From Amycolatopsis sp. A133 (lineage in GTDB: Bacteria; Actinomycetota; Actinomycetes; Mycobacteriales; Pseudonocardiaceae), in NCBI RefSeq assembly GCF_031082405.1, contig NZ_JAVHJU010000054.1:23776-80411 (forward strand): DNA of 56,636 bases, given 5' to 3'. Each line of letters opens with the position of its first letter. Positions within the stretch are counted from its first letter, which is position 1. Below are positions 31,967-41,045 of the stretch, one piece after another. Made by a program: the position numbers and the translations under genes. A model generated the notes under the pieces. It ran no database searches. It was not told the DNA's origin and saw only the letters and a list, made by a program, of their open reading frames with translations.

Positions 31967-33010
31967 TCAGCGGCCCTGCAGGGCCTTGACGTTGTTGCCG
32001 AACGTCCAGCCCTTCGAGCCGTCCCAGTTGATCGACCAGTCCATCAGGCCCTTCAGGCCGGGAACCGAGCGCCACGCTTGGGAAACCAGGCTCGGCGACA
32101 TGTACCCGCCGCCCGCGCCGGGCTGGGCGGGCAGGCCGGGGACCTGCTTGTCGTAGGGGACGCGGATCGTCGTGCCCTGCACGACCAGGCCCTGGTTCAG
32201 GCAGTTCGTCTGCACGGTGAAGCCCTGCACGGTCCCGGCCTGGTAGGAATCGCCGGAACAGCCGTACATGGACCCGTTGTAGTACTGCATGTTCAGCCAC
32301 CACAGGCGGCCGTTGTCCGCGTACTTCTTGATGATCGGCAGGTACGCGCCCCAGATCGAGCCGTAGGCGACGCTGCCGCCGGTCACGTACGCGGTCTCGG
32401 GTGCCATCGTGAGCCCGAAGTTCGACGGCATCTGCGCGAGCACGCCGTCGATGATGCGGATCAGGTTGCTCTGCGACGCCGAAAGCGTCTTGATGTTCCC
32501 GCTGTTCGTCAGCCCGGTCTCGATGTCGATGTCGATGCCGTCGAAGTTGTACTGCTTGAGGATCGGCACGACCGTGGCGACGAACCGGTCGGCGACCGCG
32601 GAAGACGACAGGTCGATCCCGGCGGCGGCACCGCCGATGGACAGCAAGAGCGTTGCGCCCGCGGCCTTCGCCGCGCACATCTCGGCCGGTGTGGACACCT
32701 TCACGCCGGCGTCCATCCCGTTCTCCCAAAGCACTGTCCCGTCGGAGCGGATGACGGGGAAGGCGGCGTTGATGACGTTGTAGCCGTGCTGGGCCATGCG
32801 GCTGTCGGTGATCGGGACCCAGCCCATTCCGGGGTGGACGCCGTTCGCGGCGCCGTCCCAGTTTTCCCAGTAGCCCTGCAGGACTTTGCCCGCGGGCCGC
32901 GACTTCACCGCGCACGTGTCGGCCTGCACCGCCCCCTGCGCGGGGGCCGACACGAACAGCGGAACGGCCAGCACCGTGGCCAGCAGGGTTGCGAACAAGC
33001 GACCGGACAT
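31967..33010 (-). CDS. Secreted GH18 chitinase
   Basis: This 347-residue enzyme hydrolyses chitin beta-1,4 bonds outside the cell. It has a signal peptide (about 1-29, APAQGA) and a GH18 barrel with VLQGYWENWDG, LLSIGGAAAG and the catalytic DGIDIDIE, whose last Glu is the acid. LTMAPE, WLNMQYYN and GLMDWSINWD also match the family. No carbohydrate-binding module is present. ATG 33010 has GGGAG upstream; the ORF extends to 33079 without support. It is part of the degradative island. Confidence 0.93.
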   Translation of the reverse strand: MSGRLFATLLATVLAVPLFVSAPAQGAVQADTCAVKSRPAGKVLQGYWENWDGAANGVHPGMGWVPITDSRMAQHGYNVINAAFPVIRSDGTVLWENGMDAGVKVSTPAEMCAAKAAGATLLLSIGGAAAGIDLSSSAVADRFVATVVPILKQYNFDGIDIDIETGLTNSGNIKTLSASQSNLIRIIDGVLAQMPSNFGLTMAPETAYVTGGSVAYGSIWGAYLPIIKKYADNGRLWWLNMQYYNGSMYGCSGDSYQAGTVQGFTVQTNCLNQGLVVQGTTIRVPYDKQVPGLPAQPGAGGGYMSPSLVSQAWRSVPGLKGLMDWSINWDGSKGWTFGNNVKALQGR

Positions 33011-33117
33011 ACCGGCTCCCATCGTCGTTGAAGGGCGAACGCGGCGTGTCCGCCCACGATATGGGCCGGGGGAAAGCACTGACTACCTACGAACGGGTGG
33101 TCTAGACAACCCGGCGA

Positions 33118-33177
33118 GGGCGGAGCTTTCACGTGAAAGCTCCGCCCCCAGGTGGGAGCTTTCACGTGAAAGCTCCC
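33118..33177. terminator. Paired FHVKA-family palindromes after the M28 gene
   Basis: Perfect palindromes at 33118-33147 (30 bp) and 33154-33177 (24 bp) share core AGCTTTCACGTGAAAGCT. They lie 9 nt beyond the M28 stop. The same pair, in the same order and spacing, follows the M4 gene at 34842-34900. Confidence 0.8.
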
Positions 33178-33186
33178 GGTGGTGCG

Positions 33187-34800
33187 TTAGACGGTCAAGG
33201 TCCAGGAAGAGAGGTAGCCGGTGTCGGCGGGGCCGACGTCGCGGATCTGGAGCTTCCAGGCGCCGTTCGCGGCCTCCGAGGAGGCGTTGACCGTGTAGGT
33301 GGTGTCGAGGTTCGGCGTCGAGTCGCTGCTGGAGTTCTTCAGCCGGTACGCCGTGCCGTCCGGGGCCACGAGGTCGATGACCAGGTCACCGCGGTAGGTG
33401 TGGGTGATGTGCACCTCGGCCTTGGTGGTGCCGGACGCGTTGCGCGCGCAGCCCGCCACGTTCGCCGTGCTGCTCACCGCGGCACCCGGGTAGTCCGGGA
33501 TGTTCAGCCGCGTCGAGTTGCTCACCGGCGCGCACGACGAACTGCCGACCCCGAGCGAGAACGACGCCGTGTGGTCGGCGTTCGTGCCGTCCGCGGTCAC
33601 CGTGATCGGGAAGGTGCCGGTCGGCGTCGACGCGGAAGTCGTGATGGTGAGTGTCGAGGAACCGCCCGACTGCACGGTGGCCGGGCTGAACGTCGCCGTC
33701 GCGCCCGCGGGCAGACCCGAAGCGGACAGCGAGATCGACTGCGCCGAGCCGGACGTCGTCGCGGTGCTCACCGCGACCTGCAGCGACTGTCCCGGTTGGA
33801 CGGTCCCGGACGCCGGGTTCAGCGAGACGGAGAAGTCGTTGCCCTGCGTGGTCGCGACGGCCAGCTTCCAGAGCGCGTAGGCGATGGCGTCGCTGTTCTT
33901 CTCCAGCGGCGCGTCCGGGATGTTGGAGATCGTGTCGCAGGCGCGGTGGTAGCAGTTGTCGAACGGCGAACCCGCGGTGCCGCCCCACTTCTGCGCCTGC
34001 GCGGAGCTCTTGATGTCGCCGGCGCCGGTGGCCAGGCCGCCGACCGGGATGCCCGCGCTCTTGAAGGACGCGTGGTCGGACCGGCCGTCGCCTTCGCTGT
34101 CGCCCTCGGTCTGGATGCCGATGGAGGCGAAGTACTCGTCGAAGACCGCCTTGATCGAAGCGACGTCGTCGTAGACGAAGTAGCCCCAGTTCTTCGAGCC
34201 GATCATGTCGAAGTTGAGGTAGGTCTTGATCTTCGTGCGCTCGGTGCTCGGCAGGTTGTTGACGTAGTACTTCGACCCGACCAGGCCGGACTCCTCGTCG
34301 GCCCACCAGCCGAACCGGACGCGCTTGGCCATCGCGGGGTTGGTGCGGGCGAGCGTCAGCGCGGTCTCGAGGATCGACGCGCTGCCCGAGCCGTTGTCGT
34401 TGATGCCGGGGCCCGCGCTCACGCTGTCGAGGTGCGCGCCGAGCATGATGACCTGGCTCGCGTCGCCCTGCGGCCACTCGGCGATCAGGTTCTGCGACTG
34501 CCCGATGCAGCTGGTGCAGGTCTGCCGGGTCGTGGTGTAGCCGGCGTTCTTCAGCAGATTTTCCACGTAGGAGACCGAGGCCGCGTACCCGGAGCCGCGC
34601 GGCGAACGCGTGCCGCCGTTGTTGTTCGCGATGGTCTGCAGCTGGTTGAGGTGGGCCTTGACGTTGGCCAGGGAGATGTCCGGGGCGGCGAGCGCGGTGG
34701 CGGGCGCGGCGGTGGCTGTAGCGCCACCGGGGGCGCTGACGACACCCAGCACGGCCGCCAGGGCGGTGACCCCGGCGCCGAGTCGTGTCTTCCACTTCAT
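33187..34800 (-). CDS. Secreted M28 aminopeptidase with P-domain
   Basis: This 537-residue exopeptidase has a signal peptide (about 1-32) and an M28 zinc domain (about 40-310). Likely ligands are H123 and D135 (GAHLDSVSAGPGINDNGSGSA), E169/E170 (WADEES), D198 (LNFDMIG) and the His of NCYHRACDT. An Ig-like Ser/Thr-rich module (about 318-415) and a proprotein-convertase P-domain (about 420-537) follow. These last two modules closely resemble the C-terminus of the upstream M4 protease. AAGGAA precedes the ATG. It is co-directional with the M4 gene but separated by a palindrome pair. Confidence 0.93.
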   Translation of the reverse strand: MKWKTRLGAGVTALAAVLGVVSAPGGATATAAPATALAAPDISLANVKAHLNQLQTIANNNGGTRSPRGSGYAASVSYVENLLKNAGYTTTRQTCTSCIGQSQNLIAEWPQGDASQVIMLGAHLDSVSAGPGINDNGSGSASILETALTLARTNPAMAKRVRFGWWADEESGLVGSKYYVNNLPSTERTKIKTYLNFDMIGSKNWGYFVYDDVASIKAVFDEYFASIGIQTEGDSEGDGRSDHASFKSAGIPVGGLATGAGDIKSSAQAQKWGGTAGSPFDNCYHRACDTISNIPDAPLEKNSDAIAYALWKLAVATTQGNDFSVSLNPASGTVQPGQSLQVAVSTATTSGSAQSISLSASGLPAGATATFSPATVQSGGSSTLTITTSASTPTGTFPITVTADGTNADHTASFSLGVGSSSCAPVSNSTRLNIPDYPGAAVSSTANVAGCARNASGTTKAEVHITHTYRGDLVIDLVAPDGTAYRLKNSSSDSTPNLDTTYTVNASSEAANGAWKLQIRDVGPADTGYLSSWTLTV

Positions 34801-34841
34801 GGCGGTGAATTCCTTCGGTGGGGGTTGGGGAGAACTCCGGA

Positions 34842-34900
34842 GGCGGAGCTTTCACGTGAAAGCTCCGCCCCCAGGTGGGAGCTTTCACGTGAAAGCTCCC
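34842..34900. terminator. Paired FHVKA-family palindromes between M4 and M28 genes
   Basis: Palindromes at 34842-34869 (28 bp) and 34877-34900 (24 bp) lie 10 nt after the M4 stop and 41 nt before the M28 start. Both genes read leftward, so here the pair is not between convergent genes. Confidence 0.8.
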
Positions 34901-34910
34901 AGTGCGTGCG

Positions 34911-37175
34911 TTAGACGGTCAGGGTCCAGGTGGTGAGGTAGCCGGTGTCGGCCGGGCCGACGTCGCGGATCTGGAGCTTCCAGGCGCCGTTTGCGGCTTC
35001 CGAGGAGGCGTTGACGGTGTAGGTGGTGTTGATGTTCGGCGTCGAGCTGCTGCTGGAGTTCTTCATGCGGTAGCTGGTGCCGTCCGGCGCGATCAGGTCG
35101 AGGACCAGGTCACCGCTGTAGGTGTGGGTGATGTGCACCTCGACCTTGGTGGTGCCCGACGCGTTGCGCGCGCAGCCCGCCACGGTGCTGGTGCTGCTGA
35201 CCGCGGCACCCGGGTAGTCCGGGATGTCCAGTCGCGTCGAGTTGGTCACCGGGGCGCACGACGAGGTCGTCCCGACGGTCAGGGCGTACGTCGCGGTGTG
35301 GTCGGTGCTGGCCCCGTCGGCGGTGATGGTGATCGGGAAGCTGCCGGTCGGGGTCGACGACGTCGTCGCGATGGTCAGCGTCGAGGAACCGCCCGAGGAG
35401 ATGGTCGCCGGGCTGAACGTCGCGGTCGCGCCGGCGGGCAGGCCCGAAGCGGACAGCGTGATCGACTGCGCCGCGCCGGAAGTGATCGCGGTGCTGATCG
35501 TGGTGGTCGCCGAGGCGCCCGGCTGCACGGAACCCGAGGCCGGGTTCAGCGCGACCGAGAAGTCCGCTCCACCACCGCTGCAGGAGGTCGGCTCACCGCT
35601 GACGGTGGGGACCGAAACGGCGTCCCACGCGGCCTTGGTGGCGTTGTACTCGGTGCAGCTGCCCGGGAAGAGCGCGATCGCGGCTTCGAGGGTCGCCTTG
35701 CGGGCGGCCTTGTGGTTCCACGACGAGGTCTTCTTCAGCAGGCCGTTGTAGAAGATCTTGCCGGCCTTCTGGATGCCGACGCCGGTGACGCTCGAGCTGT
35801 TGCAGGTCGGGCTGGCGGGCTTGCCGCCACCCGGGTTCGAGCCCTCGGCGAGCAGGTAGAACCAGTGGTTCTGCGGGCCGGCCGCCGCGTGCACCTCGGT
35901 GCTCGGGATCGACGACGAGTAGCAGTTCGGGTCGCCCACCTTCGACGGCTGGTACATGTAGCGGATCGGGCCCTGGCCGACCAGGTTGACGCCCTCGCCG
36001 ACCTCGTAGTCCGGCGTGTCCTTGGCGTTGTTCGCGTACGCCTCGGTGAGCGCGCCGAAGATGTCGCCGGTCGACTCGTTCAGGCCGCCGTTTTCGTTGC
36101 CGGAGCCGGCGCCGCCCGGGGTGAACTGGAAGATGCCGTGCCCGAACTCGTGGCCGACGACGTCCATCGAGGTGGCCTGGCGCTTGTTGTCCTGCGAGTG
36201 GCCGAAGTGCGTGGACGAGCCGTTCCAGTAGGCGTTGACGTCGGACAAGCCGACCGAAGCCGGGTAGCCGGTCCCGCTGCCGTTGATGCCGTTGCGGCCG
36301 AGCCAGTCGGCGAGCATCTTCCACTCGGTCTGGACGCCGTAGAGCGTGTCGACGCAGGCGGTTTCGAGGTCGGTGCCGGAGCCGTTGCCCCAGTTGTCGT
36401 CCGGTCCACTGTAGACCGAGCCGCCCTCGCGGCCGCAGCTGATGCCGGGGCGGCCCGGGTCACGCATGGTGTACGTGCTGCCGGACTGGGTCGTGTCGAT
36501 GGAAACGTTGCCGACGTAGAAGCTGTTGCCGGCGCCGAAGAGGTCCGCGGTGCCGGGCCGGGTCTGTCGCTGCGCCCCGGAAGCGAACGTCTTGACGTCG
36601 TCCCGCTGGTCGAGCACCGCACCGGTCGCCGCGTCGACGAACACGTGCAGGTTGCTCGGCGCGGTGGCGGTGCGCCCCGCGACGACGACCTCGTAGGCCA
36701 GCTTCGGGCTCGTCCCGCCCAGCACCACCTTCTCCGGCGTGCTCACACTGTCCACAGTGGGCAGTTGAGCGCGGGCGGTGGCGGCGGCCTTGGCCGCGTC
36801 GACCAGCGCCTGGGTCCCGACGGAGATCGCCGCGGTCTCGGCCGCGCTGGTGCCGCGGACGCGCCCGGCGCCGTCGGCGACGACGACCGCGTCCCCGCCC
36901 ACGACCCGCAGGCCCTGGTAGGTGCGCTGGTAGGCGCCGTAGAAGAGGCCACCGCCGCCGGCGGTCAGGCCGATGCGCCGGAACGATTCGGCCGGGCCGC
37001 GGCGAAGGGCGTCAAGGCCGCTGGCGGCGGCCTGGTCGGCCGCGCGGGCGGCCGCCGCTTCGGGAGCGGCGGGCTGTGCTGGGGACGCTGCGCTTGCCGG
37101 GGTCACCGGTAGCGCGAGTGTCATGGCGAGCCCGGCGGCAGCCGCCAAGCCCGTGCTGAACCCACGATGGGTCAT
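34911..37175 (-). CDS. Secreted M4 (thermolysin-like) metalloprotease with P-domain
   Basis: This 754-residue preproenzyme has a signal peptide (about 1-30), an FTP/PepSY-type propeptide (about 60-200) and an M4 catalytic domain (about 215-530) with H342-E-F-G-H346 and the third ligand Glu in GGLNESTGD (about 367). An Ig-like module and a C-terminal P-domain follow. ATG 37175 has GGAAGGAAGA upstream; the ORF reaches 37271 into its own promoter. A promoter at 37275-37303 is shared in sequence with the second M4 gene. It likely degrades environmental protein. Confidence 0.95.
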   Translation of the reverse strand: MTHRGFSTGLAAAAGLAMTLALPVTPASAASPAQPAAPEAAAARAADQAAASGLDALRRGPAESFRRIGLTAGGGGLFYGAYQRTYQGLRVVGGDAVVVADGAGRVRGTSAAETAAISVGTQALVDAAKAAATARAQLPTVDSVSTPEKVVLGGTSPKLAYEVVVAGRTATAPSNLHVFVDAATGAVLDQRDDVKTFASGAQRQTRPGTADLFGAGNSFYVGNVSIDTTQSGSTYTMRDPGRPGISCGREGGSVYSGPDDNWGNGSGTDLETACVDTLYGVQTEWKMLADWLGRNGINGSGTGYPASVGLSDVNAYWNGSSTHFGHSQDNKRQATSMDVVGHEFGHGIFQFTPGGAGSGNENGGLNESTGDIFGALTEAYANNAKDTPDYEVGEGVNLVGQGPIRYMYQPSKVGDPNCYSSSIPSTEVHAAAGPQNHWFYLLAEGSNPGGGKPASPTCNSSSVTGVGIQKAGKIFYNGLLKKTSSWNHKAARKATLEAAIALFPGSCTEYNATKAAWDAVSVPTVSGEPTSCSGGGADFSVALNPASGSVQPGASATTTISTAITSGAAQSITLSASGLPAGATATFSPATISSGGSSTLTIATTSSTPTGSFPITITADGASTDHTATYALTVGTTSSCAPVTNSTRLDIPDYPGAAVSSTSTVAGCARNASGTTKVEVHITHTYSGDLVLDLIAPDGTSYRMKNSSSSSTPNINTTYTVNASSEAANGAWKLQIRDVGPADTGYLTTWTLTV

Positions 37176-37256
37176 CGAGGTCTTCCTTCCATGAAGGCAG
37201 AATCGAGGTCCGTGAAGGGGAGGGGGGAGACGTGTCCGGGGTGCTAACTCGAGGTA

Positions 37257-37303
37257 TGCGTCCGGACGCATCCGAGTAAAGGATCAGCGGAACAGGCCGT
37301 CAA
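37257..37303 (-). promoter_or_regulatory. Promoter and dyad of the first M4 gene
   Basis: On the minus strand, TTGACG (37303-37298), a 17-nt spacer and TTTACT (37280-37275) form a good promoter. TGCGTCCGGACGCA (37257-37270), a perfect 14-bp palindrome, covers the expected start. An upstream block TCCGTTCGGC abuts the -35 region. All these are repeated at the second M4 gene. Confidence 0.65.
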
Positions 37304-37383
37304 TGCGCCGAACGGACCAACGGCGCGTTCCGGATTATCGAATCAATTCGTACAAACCCCGCCGCAGCAGGGGATTCTCGCCG

Positions 37384-37400
37384 CGTTCCGCGGCGGAACG
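37384..37400 (-). terminator. Hairpin after first XRE-TPR gene
   Basis: CGTTCCGCGGCGGAACG is a 7-bp perfect hairpin with loop CGG, about 85 nt past the XRE-TPR stop. The surrounding gap 37176-37484 otherwise holds the M4 promoter and an A/T-rich patch with CGAATCAATTCG (37339-37350). Confidence 0.35.
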
Positions 37401-37484
37401 ACTTTCGTAGGGATTGTCGGTGACACCATCCGAACGCCGGACGATCTCGATCAACGGGATTCGTTAGTACCGCTCAGAATCGCT

Positions 37485-38750
37485 TCAGTCCGCTTCGGCG
37501 CCGAGCGCGATCAGCCCGTTCCGCAGCACGTCCGCCGCCTCGGCCGGTTTCCCGGTCTCGCCGAGCAGCTCGCTCAACGGCCGCAACGCGCGCACCAGGA
37601 CGCCGTGGGCGCCGAGGCCGGTGGCGAGCTCGACGGCGGCCCGCAGGTCTTCGGCCGCGCGCCGGGCGTCGCCGCGCGCCCGGGCCAGCGATCCCAGCTG
37701 CAGCTTCAGCTCCGCGGCCAGCGCCGTGCCCGCCACCACCGCCGGCCGGACCTGGTCGAGCAGCGCGGCCGCCGTCTCCAGCCGCCCCGCCGCGAGGTAC
37801 TCCCCGGCGAGCTCGACGGTGATCGCCGGGACGTCGTCCGGCCACGCCGTCTCCCGCGCCGCCGCGAGGTCGGCCAGCGCGCCCTCGGTGTCGCCCGACC
37901 GGCCGCGGACCCGGGCCCTGGCCAGCAGGCAGTACGCCATCGCCGGGTGCAGGGCCCGTTCCTGCATCAGGTCGTAGGCCGCGGCGACCGACGCGGCGGC
38001 GTCGGCGAACCGGTCCGCCGCCAGGTGGCTGCGGCACACCTCGACGTGGCTGCGGGTCAGTTCCGCGAGCACCGCCGGGCTGCCGCGGGTGAGCCGCAAC
38101 GCCGCATCGGCGTACTCCGCGGCCCGCTCCAGGTCGCCTTGGCGCAGGTGCCGCTCGGCCAGGCAGGCCCGCAGCGTCAGCAGCATCGACGGCTGCGGGT
38201 AGCCGTCGCGCAGCAGCTCGGCGTGGCAGGTTTCCAGCAGGTGCACCGAATACTGCACCTCGCCCCAGCCGGTCAGCACCGCCGCGCGCAGCGGCACGAC
38301 CATCGCCCGCACCGGCGGCGGCTCGCCCGACAGGGCCGTTTCGGCGTCCGAGACGTACTTCGTGCGGACGTCGCCGGTCGAATACCCGGCCAGCCACAGC
38401 AGCGCGATGCCGGCCTGCCGCGGCCGGTCCAGACGTTCGGCCCGGCGCCGGATCCGCTGCATCCGCGGGGTCGCGCGGCGGGCGTCGCCGGCCAGGAACC
38501 GGTCCGCCGTCTCGATCAGCTCGAGGTCGAGCTCGATCAGCTCGCGCGGCGACCGGCCGCCGAGCAGTTCGTCGGGATCGACGCCCAGCTGCTGGGCGAA
38601 GAACCGCAGCGCGTCCCCCGACGGCGTCCGCGCGCCGGTCTCGACCGACGACACGTACGCCGCGGAGTACTGCGGCCCGGCGAGTGCGCGCTGCGTGAGG
38701 CCGCGTTCGGTGCGCAGCTCACGCAGGCGTTCGCCGACGCTCTCGCTCAC
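37485..38750 (-). CDS. XRE family regulator with TPR repeats
   Basis: This 421-residue protein has an N-terminal XRE helix-turn-helix (about 5-62; RLRELRTERGLTQRALAGPQYSAAYVSSVETGARTPS) and about 350 residues of alpha-helical tetratricopeptide-like repeats. The layout resembles RRNPP-type peptide-sensing regulators. The GTG start has AAAGG upstream. It lies between two M4 protease genes on the same strand, and 40% of the island's genes by count encode exoenzymes or such regulators. It plausibly controls the proteases; a ligand is unknown. Confidence 0.88.
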   Translation of the reverse strand: MSESVGERLRELRTERGLTQRALAGPQYSAAYVSSVETGARTPSGDALRFFAQQLGVDPDELLGGRSPRELIELDLELIETADRFLAGDARRATPRMQRIRRRAERLDRPRQAGIALLWLAGYSTGDVRTKYVSDAETALSGEPPPVRAMVVPLRAAVLTGWGEVQYSVHLLETCHAELLRDGYPQPSMLLTLRACLAERHLRQGDLERAAEYADAALRLTRGSPAVLAELTRSHVEVCRSHLAADRFADAAASVAAAYDLMQERALHPAMAYCLLARARVRGRSGDTEGALADLAAARETAWPDDVPAITVELAGEYLAAGRLETAAALLDQVRPAVVAGTALAAELKLQLGSLARARGDARRAAEDLRAAVELATGLGAHGVLVRALRPLSELLGETGKPAEAADVLRNGLIALGAEAD

Positions 38751-38784
38751 ACAGGTGCCTTTCCGCCGTGGACGTCCAGGGTAA

Positions 38785-38817
38785 GCCGCGCGGTGGCGTC
38801 GTCCGCCACCGCGCGGC
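38785..38817 (-). terminator. Strong hairpin after second M4 gene
   Basis: Fourteen-base arms GCCGCGCGGTGGCG and CGCCACCGCGCGGC enclose a 5-nt loop, between the M4 stop (38823) and the XRE-TPR start (38750). Confidence 0.75.
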
Positions 38818-38822
38818 CGGGA

Positions 38823-40841
38823 TCAGCAGGCGCCGCTGTCGCTCCACACCGCCCAGGAGGTGGGTGCGCCGGGCTCCGCGCCGGTCGAGTACCACAGCGA
38901 CGTCCACTTGTGACCGTTGTGGCCCACGACATCGTCGGGCGCGTACGCCCGGGCGGCGTCCCACTCGGCGAGCCCGTCGCAGCCGGTCGGCGGGGTGCCG
39001 GTGCCGACGGTGAGCGAGAACTGCGCGGTGTGGTCGGCCTCGGTGCCGTCACCGGTGACCGTCACCTGGCTGGTGCCCTGCGGTGTGGTCGCCGAGGTGG
39101 TGATGGTCAGCGTCGCCGTGCCGCCCGAGGAGATGCTCGACGGGCTGAAGGTCGCCTTCGCGCCCTCGGGCAGGCCGGTGGCCAGCAGCTGCACGGTCTG
39201 GGCGGTGCCCGAGGTGATCCGGGTGGTCACCGTGGTGGTCGCGGACTGTCCGGGCTGGACGGACGCCGACGTCGGCGACAGCGTCAGCGAGTAGTCGTTG
39301 CCGGCGGGCGGCTGCCCGCTGCAGGTCGGCTCCCCGCTGACGGCCGGGACGCTCACCGCGTCCCACGCGGCCTTGGTGGCGGCGAACTCGGCGCAGCTGC
39401 CCGGGAAGAGCGCGACCGCGGCTTCGAGCGTGGCCTTGCGGGCCGCGCGGTGGTTCCACGACGAGGTCTTCTTCAGCAGGCCGTTGTAGAAGATCTTGCC
39501 CGCCTTCTGGATGCCGATGCCGCTGACGGTCGAGTTGTTGCACGTCGGGCTGGCGCCGCTGCCCTGGGACAGGAGGTAGAACCAGTGGTTCTGCGGGCCG
39601 GCCGCGGCGTGCACCTCGGTGCTCGGGATCGACGCCGAGTAGCAGTTCGGGTCGCCGACCTTCGACGGGTTGTCCATGTACCGGATCGGGCCCTGGCCGA
39701 CGAGGTTGACGCCTTCGCCGACGCTGAAGTCGGGCGTGTCCTTCGGGTTGTTGGCGTAGTACTCGGTCAGCGCGCCGAAGATGTCGCCGGTGGACTCGTT
39801 GAGGCCGCCGTTCTCGTTGCCCGAGCCGGCCCCGCCCGGCGTGGTCTGGAAGATGGCGTGGCCGTACTCGTGGCCGACGACGTCCATCGGCGTCGCCTGG
39901 CGGCGGTTGTCCTGCGAGTGCCCGAAGTGCGTCGAGGAGCCGTCCCAGTACGCGTTGACGTCGTTGAGGCCGACGCTCGCCCGGAAGCCGCCGCCCGCCC
40001 CGTCGATGCCGTTGCGGCCGAGCCACTCGGCGAGCATCTTCCACTCGGTCTGGACGCTGTAGAGCGCGTCGACGCAGGCGGTTTCGAGGTCGGTGCCGGA
40101 GCCGTTGCCCCAGGTGTTGGTGCTCTTCGTGAAGATCGAGCCGCCTTCGCGGCCGCAGGCGATGCCGCGGCGGCCGGGGTCGGTCATGGAGTACGAGCTG
40201 CCGGAGCCGGACGTGTCGATCGAGACGGTTCCGGCGTAGTAGGAGTTGCCGGTGCCCGCCTCGCGGACGTCGTCACGCGTGTCGAGGACGGCGCCGGTCA
40301 CGCTGTCGACGAAGACGTGCAGGTGGGTGGGTTTGCCGTGATCACGGCCGCTGACGACGACCTCGTAGGCGAGTTTCGGGGCGTCCCCGGCCAGCACGAC
40401 CAGCTTCGGGGTATCCGTGCGGTCCACCGTGGACACCCGCGCGGCGGCGATCTTCGTCGCTTGCTCGGCTTTCAGGCCGGCCTGCGTGCCGACGGTGATC
40501 GGCGCGGTGCGTGCGGCTTCGGTGCCGCGGACGCGCCCGGCGCCGTCGGCGACGACGACCGCGTCCCCGCCGACGACCGGCAGGCCGTGGTAGGTGCGCT
40601 GGTAGGAGGCGTAGTAGAGCCCGCCGCCACCCGGGGTGACTCCGGTGCGGACGAAGGCCTCCCCCGTGCCCTTCGCGAGCCGGTCGGCGCCGCTGAGGGC
40701 GGCCTGGTCGGCGGCGCGGGCGGCGAGCGCCTCGGGCGGGGTGGCGGCGGGAGGTGCGGGAGCGGCGGCGGCCGGGATCGCCGGCACCGCGAGGGTCAGG
40801 GCCAGGCCGGCGATCGCCGCCAGCCCACGTGGGGATCTCAT
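38823..40841 (-). CDS. Secreted M4 metalloprotease with chitin-binding module
   Basis: This 672-residue paralogue of the first M4 protease has a signal peptide (about 1-28), a propeptide (about 50-195), and a catalytic domain with H324-E-Y-G-H328 and GGLNESTGD. An Ig-like module (about 520-615) follows. The end differs: about 50 residues (CDGLAEWDAARAYAPDDVV...SLWYSTGAEPG...WSDSGAC) resembling a CBM5/12 chitin-binding domain, with no P-domain. This suits a protease acting on chitin-associated protein. ATG 40841 has GGAAAGG upstream. Confidence 0.94.
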   Translation of the reverse strand: MRSPRGLAAIAGLALTLAVPAIPAAAAPAPPAATPPEALAARAADQAALSGADRLAKGTGEAFVRTGVTPGGGGLYYASYQRTYHGLPVVGGDAVVVADGAGRVRGTEAARTAPITVGTQAGLKAEQATKIAAARVSTVDRTDTPKLVVLAGDAPKLAYEVVVSGRDHGKPTHLHVFVDSVTGAVLDTRDDVREAGTGNSYYAGTVSIDTSGSGSSYSMTDPGRRGIACGREGGSIFTKSTNTWGNGSGTDLETACVDALYSVQTEWKMLAEWLGRNGIDGAGGGFRASVGLNDVNAYWDGSSTHFGHSQDNRRQATPMDVVGHEYGHAIFQTTPGGAGSGNENGGLNESTGDIFGALTEYYANNPKDTPDFSVGEGVNLVGQGPIRYMDNPSKVGDPNCYSASIPSTEVHAAAGPQNHWFYLLSQGSGASPTCNNSTVSGIGIQKAGKIFYNGLLKKTSSWNHRAARKATLEAAVALFPGSCAEFAATKAAWDAVSVPAVSGEPTCSGQPPAGNDYSLTLSPTSASVQPGQSATTTVTTRITSGTAQTVQLLATGLPEGAKATFSPSSISSGGTATLTITTSATTPQGTSQVTVTGDGTEADHTAQFSLTVGTGTPPTGCDGLAEWDAARAYAPDDVVGHNGHKWTSLWYSTGAEPGAPTSWAVWSDSGAC

Positions 40842-40904
40842 GGGGAACCTTTCCGGGGGGACCGGGGGAGCAGTGTGCCCGGAGGAATAACTGCTGTTAT
40901 TGCG

Positions 40905-40960
40905 CCGGACGCGTCCGAGTAAAGGTTCCGCCCGCGGACGGGTCAATGGGCCGAACGGAG
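40905..40960 (-). promoter_or_regulatory. Promoter of the second M4 gene
   Basis: Minus strand: TTGACC (40946-40941), 17-nt spacer, TTTACT (40923-40918). The flanking TCCGTTCGGC upstream and CGGACGCGTCCGGCGC downstream match the first M4 promoter. The rest of the 258-nt gap to 41099 shows only the next XRE gene's terminator. Confidence 0.65.
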
Positions 40961-41045
40961 CAGTGCGGCCCGGGAGTGATCGTTCGGTTCGGGGTGAAAG
41001 CGCAGGCCGGCGGGGTAGCCCGGACTGGTCTGAACCAATTCACAG

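Noticed and set aside
33118..34900. Repeated palindromes considered as a CRISPR array
   Set aside because: Only pairs, no regular spacers, no cas genes, and units lie at gene ends.
37605..40922. 1105-codon plus-strand frame opposite the XRE and M4 genes
   Set aside because: Antisense to clear protease and regulator genes; repetitive Arg/Gly/Val composition.
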